Assembly: GCA_947311845.1 (NCBI GenBank)
Contig: CAMZMU010000089.1
Location: 23,995,985-24,059,984 of the forward strand
Length of the DNA stretch: 64,000 nt
Reading direction: 5' to 3'
DNA from: Poa pratensis
Lineage: Eukaryota > Streptophyta > Magnoliopsida > Poales > Poaceae
Shown here: positions 12,775 to 22,768 of the stretch, piece by piece
Numbering within the stretch: position 1 is the stretch's first letter
Layout: every line of letters begins with the position of its first letter
Position numbers and translations under genes: made by a program
The notes under the pieces: model-generated
The model's input: the letters and a program-made list of their open reading frames with translations, nothing else
Databases searched by the model: none
What the model was told of the DNA's origin: nothing

Positions 12775-13096
12775 ATGGAGCACAGATTCGGCGGAGTTGG
12801 CCTTAGCGATGCTGGGCACGGTGGTGCACCTCCTCCGTCGAGGACATACTTTTCGGCCTTGGTATTCTCCGACTCCTCCGGCGACGAGGAGGAGTACTCC
12901 GACAACGACGACCCACCGACGTAGTCAGCACGCTCACCACGGGTTCGCGTCTGTCCTCCAGTTGAGCAACAAGCACGCAGTGCTTCGCCAGAAGTGGGAG
13001 AGGGAGGAGCGTCGCGAGCGCCTGTTCCGTGCGACCTCCGGCGCCACTCCAGCAACTAGTGCGCCTGTGCGCGGTCGCCGTTTTGTTTGTATCTAG
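12775..13096 (+). pseudogene. Gene-like remnant, acidic small protein, frameshifted
   Basis: An ATG at 12775 opens about 50 codons (MEHRFGGVGLSDAGHGG...) ending in an acidic stretch (SDSSGDEEEYSDNDDPPT) and a stop at 12922-12924. Another frame then carries a charged, coherent-looking segment (LRQKWEREERRERLFRATSG) to a stop at 13094-13096. The simplest reading is one small gene with a frameshift near 12910-12930. It shares the style of the remnant at 3858-4804 (acidic blocks, Arg/Glu-rich segment) but I cannot align them by eye. Function unknown; it could also be non-coding GC-rich sequence. Confidence 0.35.
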
Positions 13097-13354
13097 ACAT
13101 ACGTATTTTCTCTTTTCATCAACTCTGTCTGCTGATCAAAATCGCGGCGCGAGGTAGTTTTTCAAAAATTTCGGTGTCGATTTTCACTGTCTGTTCCACG
13201 TGATGGATTTGCAAACCGGAAAATTGGATTCGGGAACACGATACGGGTTTTCCGGGTTGGATTTATTCGAGATCTGCTAGAGATGCTTTAAGCATGCTCT
13301 CCGGCAGGTGACTGCACCGAGCACTAACGGTCGAGCAGCGATGCCCCGACACAT

Positions 13355-13499
13355 ACATGTTTTTCATCTCCATGAGCAAGCAGCTTAAAGTGAAGGGATC
13401 TTAACCTCTGATCTTTGCCGCACAACATGTTTTTCATCTCCATCAGCAAGCAGCTTAAAGTAAAAGTGGAGGGATCTTAACCTTTGATCTTTGGCCAAA
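13355..13499. repeat. Two-copy tandem duplication, about 70 bp
   Basis: The segment beginning ACATGTTTTTCATCTCCAT at 13355 is repeated starting at 13425. The second copy has a single-base change (CATGAGC to CATCAGC) and a few extra bases (TAAAAG). Nothing coding is affected. Confidence 0.85.
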
Positions 13500-13717
13500 A
13501 GAACCTTTGTTTACGCACAAAAGATCAAGACTAAGCTTTCTGGCGCATGCATGCATGCATTAAAATGGGAGCGGTGTCCTTTTGCGGTCGACCCACCACG
13601 CAGCAGAACGAGCGTGCATCGGTGCATGCATGCACGCGCACAGTGCACAGCATGCAGAGGGCTACAATGCACATGGCAGGAGGGTTTATGGTTATTCTTC
13701 ACAAGATCCAAATCCTG

Positions 13718-13737
13718 CCCCCCCCCCCCCCCCCCCC
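13718..13737. repeat. Poly-C homopolymer (20 C)
   Basis: An uninterrupted run of 20 C is seen, preceded by CATGCATGC-rich sequence. It may mark an assembly or sequencing weak point. Confidence 0.9.
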
Positions 13738-15080
13738 ACGCACCCTCGTTCATCATATACATCCATTAGGTTTATCGAGTTGTGATGCTCATGATTATTA
13801 TGAGCCCGTAGACCCCAAGATAGGTAGTAGATAGAGGATCCACATCAATTAAGTCATCTAATAATCCTCTGCCCAGATGCTCAGCCTACGGAAGATCACA
13901 TCATTATATCTGAAATGAGGCAAGTACGCGCTTCCCTTTCTGATGAAGTGTAAGTCCCAGTGGCCGCAATTTGTTTGCGTCATATAATATCTTGTTAGAG
14001 TATCAATCAAAATAGTAAGTGAAGGAAGATGATCACCCGGTGGCATCCAAAATGGGGCTTCTATCCCACTATGTCTGATGGATCTTGCTCAACGGGGGGC
14101 AAGGCTGAGTTGCCGGCCCTGTCCAGTCCTTTTCGTGGTTGCCATCGACCAGTTCGCTTCATCATCGTTCATCGATCAGTGCTCTGCTCTGCTCTGCTCC
14201 CTCCGCTGCTCAATGATTCATGCAGCGCCGCTGTCAAAAAACGCAGACGACTTACTCGCTTGGACGACAACAGATGGACTGAAAGTCCGGGATGCAATGA
14301 TAGATCGCGAGTGGAGTGGCATCGATCCGACGCAGGAATAAACGGGTCGTTCGTAGGTGACGAGCATGGCAGGTGCGGCTAACGGCCGACGACGTGACGT
14401 TGTCCCTCCGTGGTTGGCTGGTGGGGGAGATCGAGCTCCTCGTGCTGTCGGCTAATCAGCCGTTTAGTGGTGGCGACGTTGGGTGGTCCATGGAGGAGAG
14501 AGAAGACTGCAGAATAGAGGCACAACAAATAAAATGGGAGAAACGATCATATGGTAATATCTGTCTTCTTGGGTATGCAAATTTCAATATCACTGTCTTG
14601 CATGAGATCCTTTTTAGTCAGTATAGGCCAACCAGACTATACATGGTTTAGCAGTACTTGAATCTTTCTTACTGTGTATGCATTTATGATCACCAAAGAC
14701 ATTTTGCTGGCAAAGATCAATGACTTCTGAAGACTTGATGATATAAACAAAAGAAAAGATTCTCATGATTTATCATGGCAAGAGAAAACACAAGCTCAGG
14801 GAAACATTAATCATTAATCATGATATAGTATTTCAATCACCACACGCAACTACGGTCAGACAAAGTTTCAGATAATTCTTACCAGTGCAGTACTGGTAAT
14901 CCTAACAAAATGGTCACTACAGATCACTGGAAAACATAGTTTGGTGACTTTGGTCAGGAATTCGAAAGATAGGCTGGAACAACGGACCTTTTTAATCTTA
15001 TTACTGCGATACAGCTTAAGCAGCAGAGTGAGTATAAATGTTTTGACAAACAGATTGTTACCAATCAAAGTGCATGAACA
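13738..15080. other. Intergenic; right end probably 3' UTR of the small membrane-protein gene
   Basis: No protein-coding gene is recognised between 13738 and about 14800. From roughly 14860 to 15080 the sequence lies immediately downstream of the minus-strand stop codon at 15081-15083 and is likely 3' UTR, but I cannot point to a definite polyadenylation site. Confidence 0.45.
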
Positions 15081-15547
15081 TCATTTGCCCATCTCCCAGA
15101 CAACCCCACCGTCCTCTGCATGCAGCCATTAACAAACGTAAGAAGATGCGGAAACTACACAATAAATGAAGCAAAACATACATAATGCCCTGATGGTTTT
15201 TCGTGGTACAGTCCAACATCTCAAACTTCCTGATAAACTAGTTTTCTTAAAGTAAGTAGTTCCTCCAGGTTCCTGCCATGAAATGCAACGATTGTACCTT
15301 TGATCTTTTTCTTTATCCAAACCTCAACCAGCATCCCTGCACCAACCCCAGCAGCACAAACAGCACCATAGATTGCCAATGCAGAAGGCAAAGATCGTCG
15401 AGGCAGAAAGTAACACTCTGGGACTTGTCTGATTTTCTTCGGAAGACGCTTCTTGACAACCGGCTGACTTGACTCGATAGTCACTGCACCACTCACTGTC
15501 TTCCAGCCCGCATTCTTCAGCATATCTTTTGAGTCTTCACTACCCAT
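15081..15547 (-). CDS. Small single-pass membrane protein, 94 aa, unknown function
   Basis: The coding exons are 15298-15547 and 15081-15115 on the minus strand, separated by a 182-bp GT-AG intron (15116-15297; donor AAAG|GTACAA, acceptor ATGCAG|AGGAC). The join completes a Glu codon and gives a 94-residue protein that starts MGSEDSKDMLKN and ends EDGGVVWEMGK. The ending strongly resembles the conserved tail I remember in grass and other plant homologues, which is why the two-exon model is preferred over reading through the intron (108 residues with an unrelated tail). A basic, Pro/Lys-rich segment (VVKKRLPKKIRQVPECYFLPRR, split here as KKRLPKKIRQ then CYFLPRR) precedes one hydrophobic helix at about residues 53-76 (ALAIYGAVCAAGVGAGM). 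No enzyme motif is seen. Location is presumably an internal membrane, orientation unknown. The gene appears intact. Confidence 0.85.
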
Positions 15548-15558
15548 ACTGAAAACTG

Positions 15559-17880
15559 CCTATGCATAAATGTTAATCAGAAGCAATCTCCATACAGCAT
15601 CTAAAAGACAGTTAGACAATAGCCATTATAGTTCAACTAACACGCTGCTAGTTTTATATTCACGGAGAATATAAACAACGGAACCGAAACTAATGTGCCC
15701 CTCTAGCATACGTTGACACGCTTAGCTAACATGGGTTGGCAGGTTAGAGTTGGATTAGCCTTCACCATTGACATTCTAAGTTGCATAGGACAGGGATGTG
15801 AGTATGGGGTTAGGGCATTTGCCAGAAAAACCAATTCAGGTATACAGCGAGTGTAGATTTAATTTGAAAAAAAAAACACAACATGCAAACATAATTAGTG
15901 AGGATAGTAAAGATGACGTTGGCAAACTCTTGTAGTTCCCCTCTTTTGGGCTCTTTGTTCCTCAATTTCTCAAATCACATTCCTCGCAAGCAGAAAAAAC
16001 CAGACTATAGTTGAATAATACAAAACAACAAACAATTTGGCTGTTACTGAGACAACCTACTCACAGTCTCAGATTCAGGGATGGGACAAACGTCAAACTA
16101 ACGTTTAGGAGAAATTTCTCACCAAAACTCTTTCAGCTCTGGTTGGAACTGAAAGAGATTACGTCTAGTTTAGTTCTCTCGCAAGAGGATGATGCTCTCA
16201 TATGGCAATATGAAAGCAAAGGAGTGTACTCCACTTCTTCTTTGTATGCTATTATAAATTTTGGTGGCGTGACTCCAGTTTTTATCCCAGCGGTCTGGCA
16301 ATTGCATGTCCCCCCTAGAATTCATATTTTCCTTTGTCTCCTAGCACAAAATAAACTCATGAACAGAGATAACTTGAGGAAAAGAAACATGAACAAGCCT
16401 ATTGATTGCATGTTTTGTTCGGAAGAAGAGTCCATTGATCATTTGTTCTTTGAATGCATTGTTGCAAAGCACATTTGGCGAGTTGTTTCTTCTTTCTTTC
16501 AGCTCCAAATTGGTTCTAGCTACACCTCGGTAGCAAGACTTTGGGTTGCAAATTAAAAACATGTTGTAGTTAATTCGGTTTGTGCTGCAGTGCTTTGGAG
16601 TCTTTGGAAAACCAGGAATGACCTAATCTTTAATGGTCAATCTTGGATGGATCTTAAACAGGTTTGGAGGCTGATACTTTGTTCTTTGAGGAGATGGAAG
16701 CTGATCTTCAAGGAACAGATGCTGGAGCTCACGGAGGCCTTCTGCACTCATGTGTCGCTGATCCTTCGAGCCCGATTTCAGCTGGAGAGTGGCTGAGTCA
16801 GGACAGTCTTGCTGCTGTGAAGACCTCAAGGCCATCTGCTGCTGACGGCGAAGGTGGCCAATCCCCGGAGCAGAAGAAGATGGCGGGGCAAGGGACCTGG
16901 GCAACTCCAACTTCAACGCTGGAGGCATCCTTCATCTCGCCAGTGGCTTAGCTCCGTTTGCGAGCAAGGCAACTGAGTTCGCGGGCATGTTCCCCTGCTT
17001 GTCTCCTGGCTTACCCCCCCTGTTAAAAAAGACATGTATATAGTTCTGCTCCCCTCTCTGTAATAGCTAGCTCGCCTTAGTTTTTGCTCTATGTTTGCTT
17101 GCCTGTTGCCGAGGGCCTCGGGTTAAAACATTTTAGTTTTTGTATCAGACCTGCTTATCATCAGGTTTCGTTGAGCTTTATCAATGGAACCGGGGGCGTG
17201 CCCCTGTTTATCTAAAAAAAAGTCTCAGATTCAGCTGAGCTGAGTAACTCACCCACAGCTCCCTTGTCGCCAGTCCTCTATGTGTTCAGTGCAAGCGCCG
17301 AACACACTAGACGTACTAAGCAGATCAAGCACGCACTAATTAAGTTGTTAATACTGGTTAATTAATGTGTGATCGCTGCTAAGCTCTACAGGATGCTACA
17401 ACCATCGACAGAGCCAGGATAGTGTGGGAAGCTTATAGACTTACACAATATTGCCCGATCGAAAAGATAAACGTCAGTACTTGCACAAATCAGAGTACAA
17501 ATCGTTTCTACTGAGAAAATTTGCAATTTGACTTGACAATTACCGGGGGCGGATCTAGATGGTGTGCAGAGTGTGCAGCCGAACACCCATAAGCTGTGAA
17601 GGTCTGGGATTTAATTAATCGCTGGAAAAGAGAAACCTCACCAGAGACTTGCGGACGGTTGGAGACAGGAGAATCGATGACCCGAGGAGGAAGAACAGAA
17701 ACAGCGATGGAGGCGACGGGTGAGAGGCGGGGGTGTACGGAGGCGGGGTATGGGGGCCGGGGAGCGTGGGATTGAGGCGTCGGCGGCGACGGTACGGTAC
17801 AGCAGGGCGGCGGATGTAGGGCGCCGAGGCAAGAAGCCAGGAAGCAGCTCAGGTAACAGGGCCGTCCAGTCGGGCCATGG
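15559..17880 (-). other. Probable 5' UTR exon and first intron of the 94-aa protein gene
   Basis: A splice acceptor (ATGCATAG|GCAG, at 15560-15561) lies 12 bases upstream of the ATG at 15547, and a good donor (TCTCTG|GTGAGG, at 17640-17641) ends a GC-rich, CT-rich stretch typical of a grass 5' UTR at about 17642-17880. The intron would be about 2.1 kb and contains a LINE fragment in the opposite (plus) orientation (16079-17220). The transcription start is not defined by the sequence. RNA evidence would settle it. Confidence 0.55.
16079..17220 (+). mobile_element. 5'-truncated LINE (3' end of ORF2)
   Basis: Plus-strand text encodes the C-terminal zinc-binding reverse-transcriptase-associated domain of a plant L1-type ORF2: VWQLHVPPRIHIFLCLLAQNK, then CMFCSEEESIDHLFFEC, then WSLWKTRNDLIFNG. 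An in-frame TAA at 16554-16556 breaks it. The element ends with a short A-run at about 17214-17220. A 14-bp target duplication, AGTCTCAGATTCAG, flanks it at 16065-16078 and 17221-17234 (the first A of the second copy may belong to the tail). Length is 1.1 kb. It sits in the probable first intron of the minus-strand 94-aa protein gene. Confidence 0.85.
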
Positions 17881-18316
17881 GTAGCCCATGATACTTAAGT
17901 ACCGCCAATGCCACTAAAAAAAATACCGCCAATGATTAACTCAGAAAGAAATTAAATCAGTTGACAAGATGAGTCTTTTTTTTTTTTTTGAAATCTAACC
18001 CCATATATTAGGTCAGCAAGCCGCCTCATTAAAACCCTGCCAGTCCCTTTCGGTACCCTGGTTAGGGAAAGAGTGCGTCTGAAACTTGCCGCCTTCAAGT
18101 ATCAATTGTTACATCGTTTATCAGGCTACTTAAAAGAAATCTAGGGGGGTCATCGTCCCAAATACAATGCACTTTGTCCGTATAACCCATCCTAGCTAAC
18201 TCATGCGCTACCATATTAGCTTCTCTCGGTATATGTTGAAACTCCACTGAGCTAATATTTGAGGTTAAATCAACAATATCAGCAAATAGAAGGAGAAGTT
18301 ACAAGAGTGAGTTACT
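17881..18316 (-). mobile_element. LINE 3' fragment with RNase H-like C-terminus
   Basis: A poly-T run at about 17972-17983 marks the A-tail of a minus-strand retroelement. Reading minus from about 18240 gives QHIPREANMVAHELARMGY followed by TDKVHCIWDDDPPRFLLSSL, the end of an RNase H-like domain found at the C-terminus of some plant non-LTR elements. The fragment runs to about 18283. No clear target duplication was found; the flanks show only an imperfect ACAAGATGAGT/ACAAGAGTGAGT match. Positions 17881-17970 are flanking sequence between it and the upstream gene. Confidence 0.65.
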
Positions 18317-18457
18317 TTTTTTTTTGAAAAGGCGCAGGAGAGCTGCGTTTTCAATTAATAGAAGGAGAAGTTACAAGGAACCGGACAATTACAGGTGCAG
18401 TTTTAGGCGGAAACGGCAAAACCGGAGCTAAACGGGACTACTCGTGGTCTCGCAAAT
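18317..18457 (-). mobile_element. Short LINE 3'-tail insertion (141 bp)
   Basis: A poly-T stretch at the left (18316-18325) followed by GAAAAGGCGCAGGAGAGCTG is the reverse complement of a typical grass LINE 3' tail. It is flanked by a perfect 12-bp duplication, GAGTGAGTTACT, at 18305-18316 and 18458-18469. It is therefore a severely 5'-truncated retroposition. A 21-bp segment inside it (18356-18376) is identical to flanking sequence at 18284-18304. Confidence 0.8.
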
Positions 18458-18469
18458 GAGTGAGTTACT

Positions 18470-19246
18470 CACTCGCGTGATCTGATGATCCTCCACGCCC
18501 ACAAAGTTTTATAGGGAGCAATGGAACACATCAACGTTTGGAATTTCCATCACATGACTGGCCCTTTCCAGCTTTCATTCTTTGCCACGATCTCTGGGAG
18601 ATGATTAACGCTGAAACGATCCGTAGATTTTTTTCTTTTTACAGTGAAAACAATCAGCTGTTACTTTGACTGTTGTGGAATGAGTCTGGAAATGATTTTG
18701 TTGGCCCACACCTCTACGAACATTTCGTTCATGGATCACAAAATGATCACGAAAACAAGACATTTTGTCCATGGATACCAACTGAACCAAGAGACATTTT
18801 CGGTAGTGGATCACAAACTGACGACAAAGAAAAAGAAGCTTTCTTTTCAATTATCAAAGTTACACATCAGCATATCATGCTTGATCACATAAAGTGCGTA
18901 CATACGAACCTTTGAAGGAGTACAGTTCTCCAGACCTAGTAGCCTGTCTCGATTCCAATAGCATTGCAAAAACTTCACAAACAGATGGGCATCAATGATA
19001 ATGATAATGATCATTGAACAGCTCACTGAAGTATACAAATCTCTATTATCATTCCAGATTGCCTGAAACCAGCAAGTAACACTTCAAAGTACAGATAAAG
19101 TTAGCCGCCGAATATTTTACAACGCTGTATTACTCAACAACAACTATCTCAAGTTATGAGATAGGGCATACTAAACCTAAATTCCAAGCTAGGCTATGGA
19201 AAAATGGGACTGTTACATCGTCTCAGGGCTTCTAAAGCCCACAATG
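18470..19246. other. PP2C 3' flank, no gene recognised
   Basis: This stretch lies downstream of the PP2C stop codon (minus strand). Several hundred bases next to 19246 are probably 3' UTR. The remainder shows no coding evidence on either strand. Confidence 0.45.
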
Positions 19247-22200
19247 TTAGTTTGCCTCTGCTAGGCTATCGAGGAAGCCCTGCAGCTCCTTCAAGCCTTC
19301 TGCAGATATACTTCTCTGTACCCGAGGCCTAGGAACTGTTAAGGCAGGAGGCGCCCTAGAGTTGAAGCAGACCACAACCACAGAAAGGTTATCGCCGCTC
19401 TTTCTCTTGATGGCCTCATCGACTAAATCTTTACAGCAAGCAACAGGGTCGTTGTGCTCTTGGAGCCTCCGGCGTGCAAAGTCCACCGCATTTTGGCTGC
19501 GGAACACATCCCAGATACCATCACAACCGATGATCATGAATTCGTCCTCCTTGTAAGATTCCTCATCATCACCTCAGGCTCAGCACTAAGGGGCCCAAGA
19601 CCGTCACATGCTTTCATTCCTTCCATGTGCCAGTCCCCAATTGCTCTAGCAACATTGAGCAGCCCATTCAGGTATCCATCATCAACATAACCACCCGAGG
19701 CTTCAATGCGCATCTTCTCTCTGTCGCAAGATGGCTTGTGGTCCCTGGACATCTCAATTGCCTTTCCACGGCAACATAGCACTGCTCTACAATCACCAGC
19801 ATTTGCCACCAGAAGTGACCTGTCAATCATGCAGAAACAATTAAAAAGAAAGTTATCTCGTGCAAAATAAAAGATTTTTCAGACGAAATACTATCAGAAC
19901 TATGAATACATGGAGGACAGATGAAATAAAGACCAAGGAAAAATCGTGCTGGTATTGAGCATGGTGAACAACAGAGTAGAAATAAAAGGATGGTAGTGAA
20001 TTGTTCAGAAAACAAATATGTGACATAATTTACTCTGTAAAAGGAGCAAAGTTCGTGTATAAAACTGCTAACGCACTTCAAATGCATACCAGTTTCAGGA
20101 AACTTTCAATTTCCAAAGAGAAACTGATATCAGTAGGAAGTGATGCTGCTCACATACGTAAAAAACATCCAACGGATTTAAAGTCCATGCAAGCAACAGG
20201 AGAACTCGTTACCAGAAAAAAAAAATGATATCTGTTGGAAATGAGACTGATAACGTATAAATAGAAGAATTGACTTTCAGCGTAACAAAAAGGGAACCAG
20301 CGGGCCATAACAGGAGGAAATAGTTACACAACTTAAAATGTAATGACTAAAACAGTAATGCTACAGAATGACTTAGTACAAGGCTTATAAGAGCAGAAGA
20401 TAGGACAATACCTTCCAGTGATGAGTGCAGCAAGCGCAGTCGTGCCGGATGCAAGAGAAGAGTTCTCAGAGCAAGCATCTGCAAAAGCAGCATCAGTCTG
20501 TAAGAATGCTGAGGAGACAGCTTTCTCAATCTCTCCCGGAAAACCATCACCCTCAACGATGAACCTTGGCAAATTGCTACACACAAAGTCCGCAGCGTGC
20601 TTTCCACCATGCCCATCAAAAACCTAAAACATTAAAATCGTGTGAACAGGACATACACAGGAAATGCATATCAGATGTACAAAAGTACTTTCCTAGTAGG
20701 GATATGATGATGTTTGTCAAGTCATGAAATGATTAGATTTAGCTGATAATTAAAACATCAAGACAGAAACGTGCATGATATTGCTCTCTTTGTCGCTGTG
20801 TGATCAGTTTGTTTGAAACTGTTTATCTATTCCTGTTTTATGTCCTTGCAAGCACATTGTTGGTTTAATGTATGAATCCAGGGGATGCGGCTAATATTTT
20901 TCCAAAAAAGGACAGAAAATTGGGTGCTAATAAATAGAATGGAAGCATACCCCATAAAATGAGCTGGGCCCTTCTTCGTAGCTTTCAGGTCCAAAATCTT
21001 GCATGAAGTTGTCACAGCAGATGTAGACATCCTCCATTGTGCTCCTTGATCCAATATCAGCCCAGCCTCCAGACCGTACAACTGGGATAAATTCACCATC
21101 TATCCTTTCAAAAATTCTCTCAGTTTCAGACTTTATTTTGTTCAAGGGACCCCTCGCCTGCGAAATCAAAGCCCATGTAAGGCAGTTAGTTAGCATACCA
21201 AAAAAATGATAGAAGTTACAACATTTACATTGCATGCTATTTCATTATGAAGTCGTGCAAGCATTGAAGCTAAGTGTCTATGCCATAAAATGCATATACA
21301 AATGAGGTTGATCCCACAAAGGCAAAATAAAACCGCATTAGGCTAAATCGTTAAAATAATCATAGTCATAGCTGTTGTGAAAGGACTATTTTCTCCCCTC
21401 CCATGTGAAATCAATGTCACGTGATAATTTTTTCAATCCTTTGCTCAAACAGTGTTGCCTTATAAAAGACTAGAAACCGCAAGCAGTCATGTGCGGTATC
21501 AAATAAGAAATTATTAAAGATTAGTAGAAATATTTCCTTTTGTAGTGTAACGAGAACGGAAAGCCAAACATGACATGTACATCACCCAATGATCCAAACC
21601 AAACCTTAGTAGAGCAATAAGATGAAAAAAAAATGCAGCAGGGTGATAAGATTAAGTCAATCTACCATTTTGCAAATTGGTGAGTAAGCGATTAGATGTT
21701 TCGAACTGGCCGTGGTGAGGGCCAATTACTCTTTCAAACAAAGCAGATAATGAGAGTACCTTTCCTAGTACTTTGTTTAAACAATGTTCTGAGAGCACGA
21801 GGTCAGGACAGGGCATGTCAAGTACAAAAGGAGGTAAGAGATTTTCATGACACATAAGTAACAGATTACCAGTCTGATACCCCCCTTTCGCAATACCCTC
21901 AAATCCCTACTCAGCCTTTTCTAAAGATGACATCTTTAGACAACAATTGATATGCCCTTCAAGACGAATAACGTGATGTGGTCACAATTCTACCCACCCA
22001 AAGATTATATGCCAAGAAAATACCAAGGCAGCATTCAGCACTAATCTAGTTTACAAGAAAATTTTGGAAACTCTTGAGTACTACATTCAGTTGACACAAT
22101 TAATCATTGCATAGAAGTATAGAACTCAAGGCAGTCTCTTCAAATGACTACTCCCTCCATTCCACAATATAAGATGTTCTAGCTAGCTCACATGTTGGCT

Positions 22201-22768
22201 AGGTGCAAACCCAAATGAGTGTACATACACATTAAAACATGTCTACATACATCTAGATACATGTGAATGTGGACAAAAGTTAAAACATCTTATATTTAGT
22301 AACGGAGGGAGTACTACATGAGATGGCTTTCCAGATTCCAAATAGCCGACATCCGCATAAATCGCACGGATCCAATCACCTCACTCCCAGGTTGCTAGTA
22401 CTCTAGTACAGCATCTGTACCACCAAAGAAATTCAGGACGAAAGATTCAATTAACCCTCTATACCCACCTTCTACGCATTCCTGTCCTACCTGCGAAAAC
22501 CTTAGCTCCTCACCGCAAATAGCTCACCTCGCAGCGCCGGAATCGCACACGACAGCACGAGATTAAGCACGAATCGGGCCTAGCGCCACTTAAAGCTCGC
22601 GCCTTTCGCTCAGATCACACGAGCAGCCAAGCTAAGCGCCGAGATTTGAGGGTCTGAGGCGTTACTTACGAAAGAGGCGTGCCGTGAGAGCACCGGCTTC
22701 CTCGCCGGCGACGGGATCGGCGGCTTTCCTCCTCCGCCGCCGCCGCCGCCGAGCTTGAGCTCCTCCAT
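19247..22768 (-). CDS. Protein phosphatase 2C (PPM family), last exon frameshifted
   Basis: Four coding exons on the minus strand are 22670-22768 (33 codons), 20951-21157 (69 codons), 20412-20623 and 19247-19819, with GT-AG junctions (first donor TTTC|GTAAGT). The protein would be about 363 residues: a short Gly-rich leader, then a Ser/Thr phosphatase core with [71 protein letters not shown] and GDNLSVVVV, the usual Mn/Mg-binding Asp positions. It resembles the plant DBP1/PP2C49-like group as I recall it. In exon 4 the frame breaks near 19549-19552: one base appears missing between RNLT and KEDEF, so the reading as sequenced stops at 19534-19536 (about 267 residues) and loses the C-terminal metal-site Asp residues. 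It is either a real loss-of-function allele or homoeologue, or a sequence error. Intron 1 holds a Stowaway MITE. Confidence 0.88.
22151..22311. mobile_element. Stowaway-type MITE (Tc1/mariner)
   Basis: A 161-bp element begins CTCCCTCC and ends GGAGGGAG, flanked by TA dinucleotides (22149-22150 and 22312-22313), the Stowaway target duplication. The arms form an inverted repeat with the usual ATAAGATGTT and ACATCTTATATTT words. It lies within intron 1 of the PP2C gene. Confidence 0.92.

Noticed and set aside
15221..15547. Single-exon reading of the small membrane protein (108 aa)
   Set aside because: The part after residue 83 is intron read-through; a proper donor, an acceptor and a conserved 11-codon last exon give a better model.
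16623..16928. Minus-strand frame containing MSAEGLRELQ, similar to the PP2C C-terminus
   Set aside because: It lies antisense in the LINE fragment and shares only a short phrase with PP2C; there is no phosphatase sequence around it.
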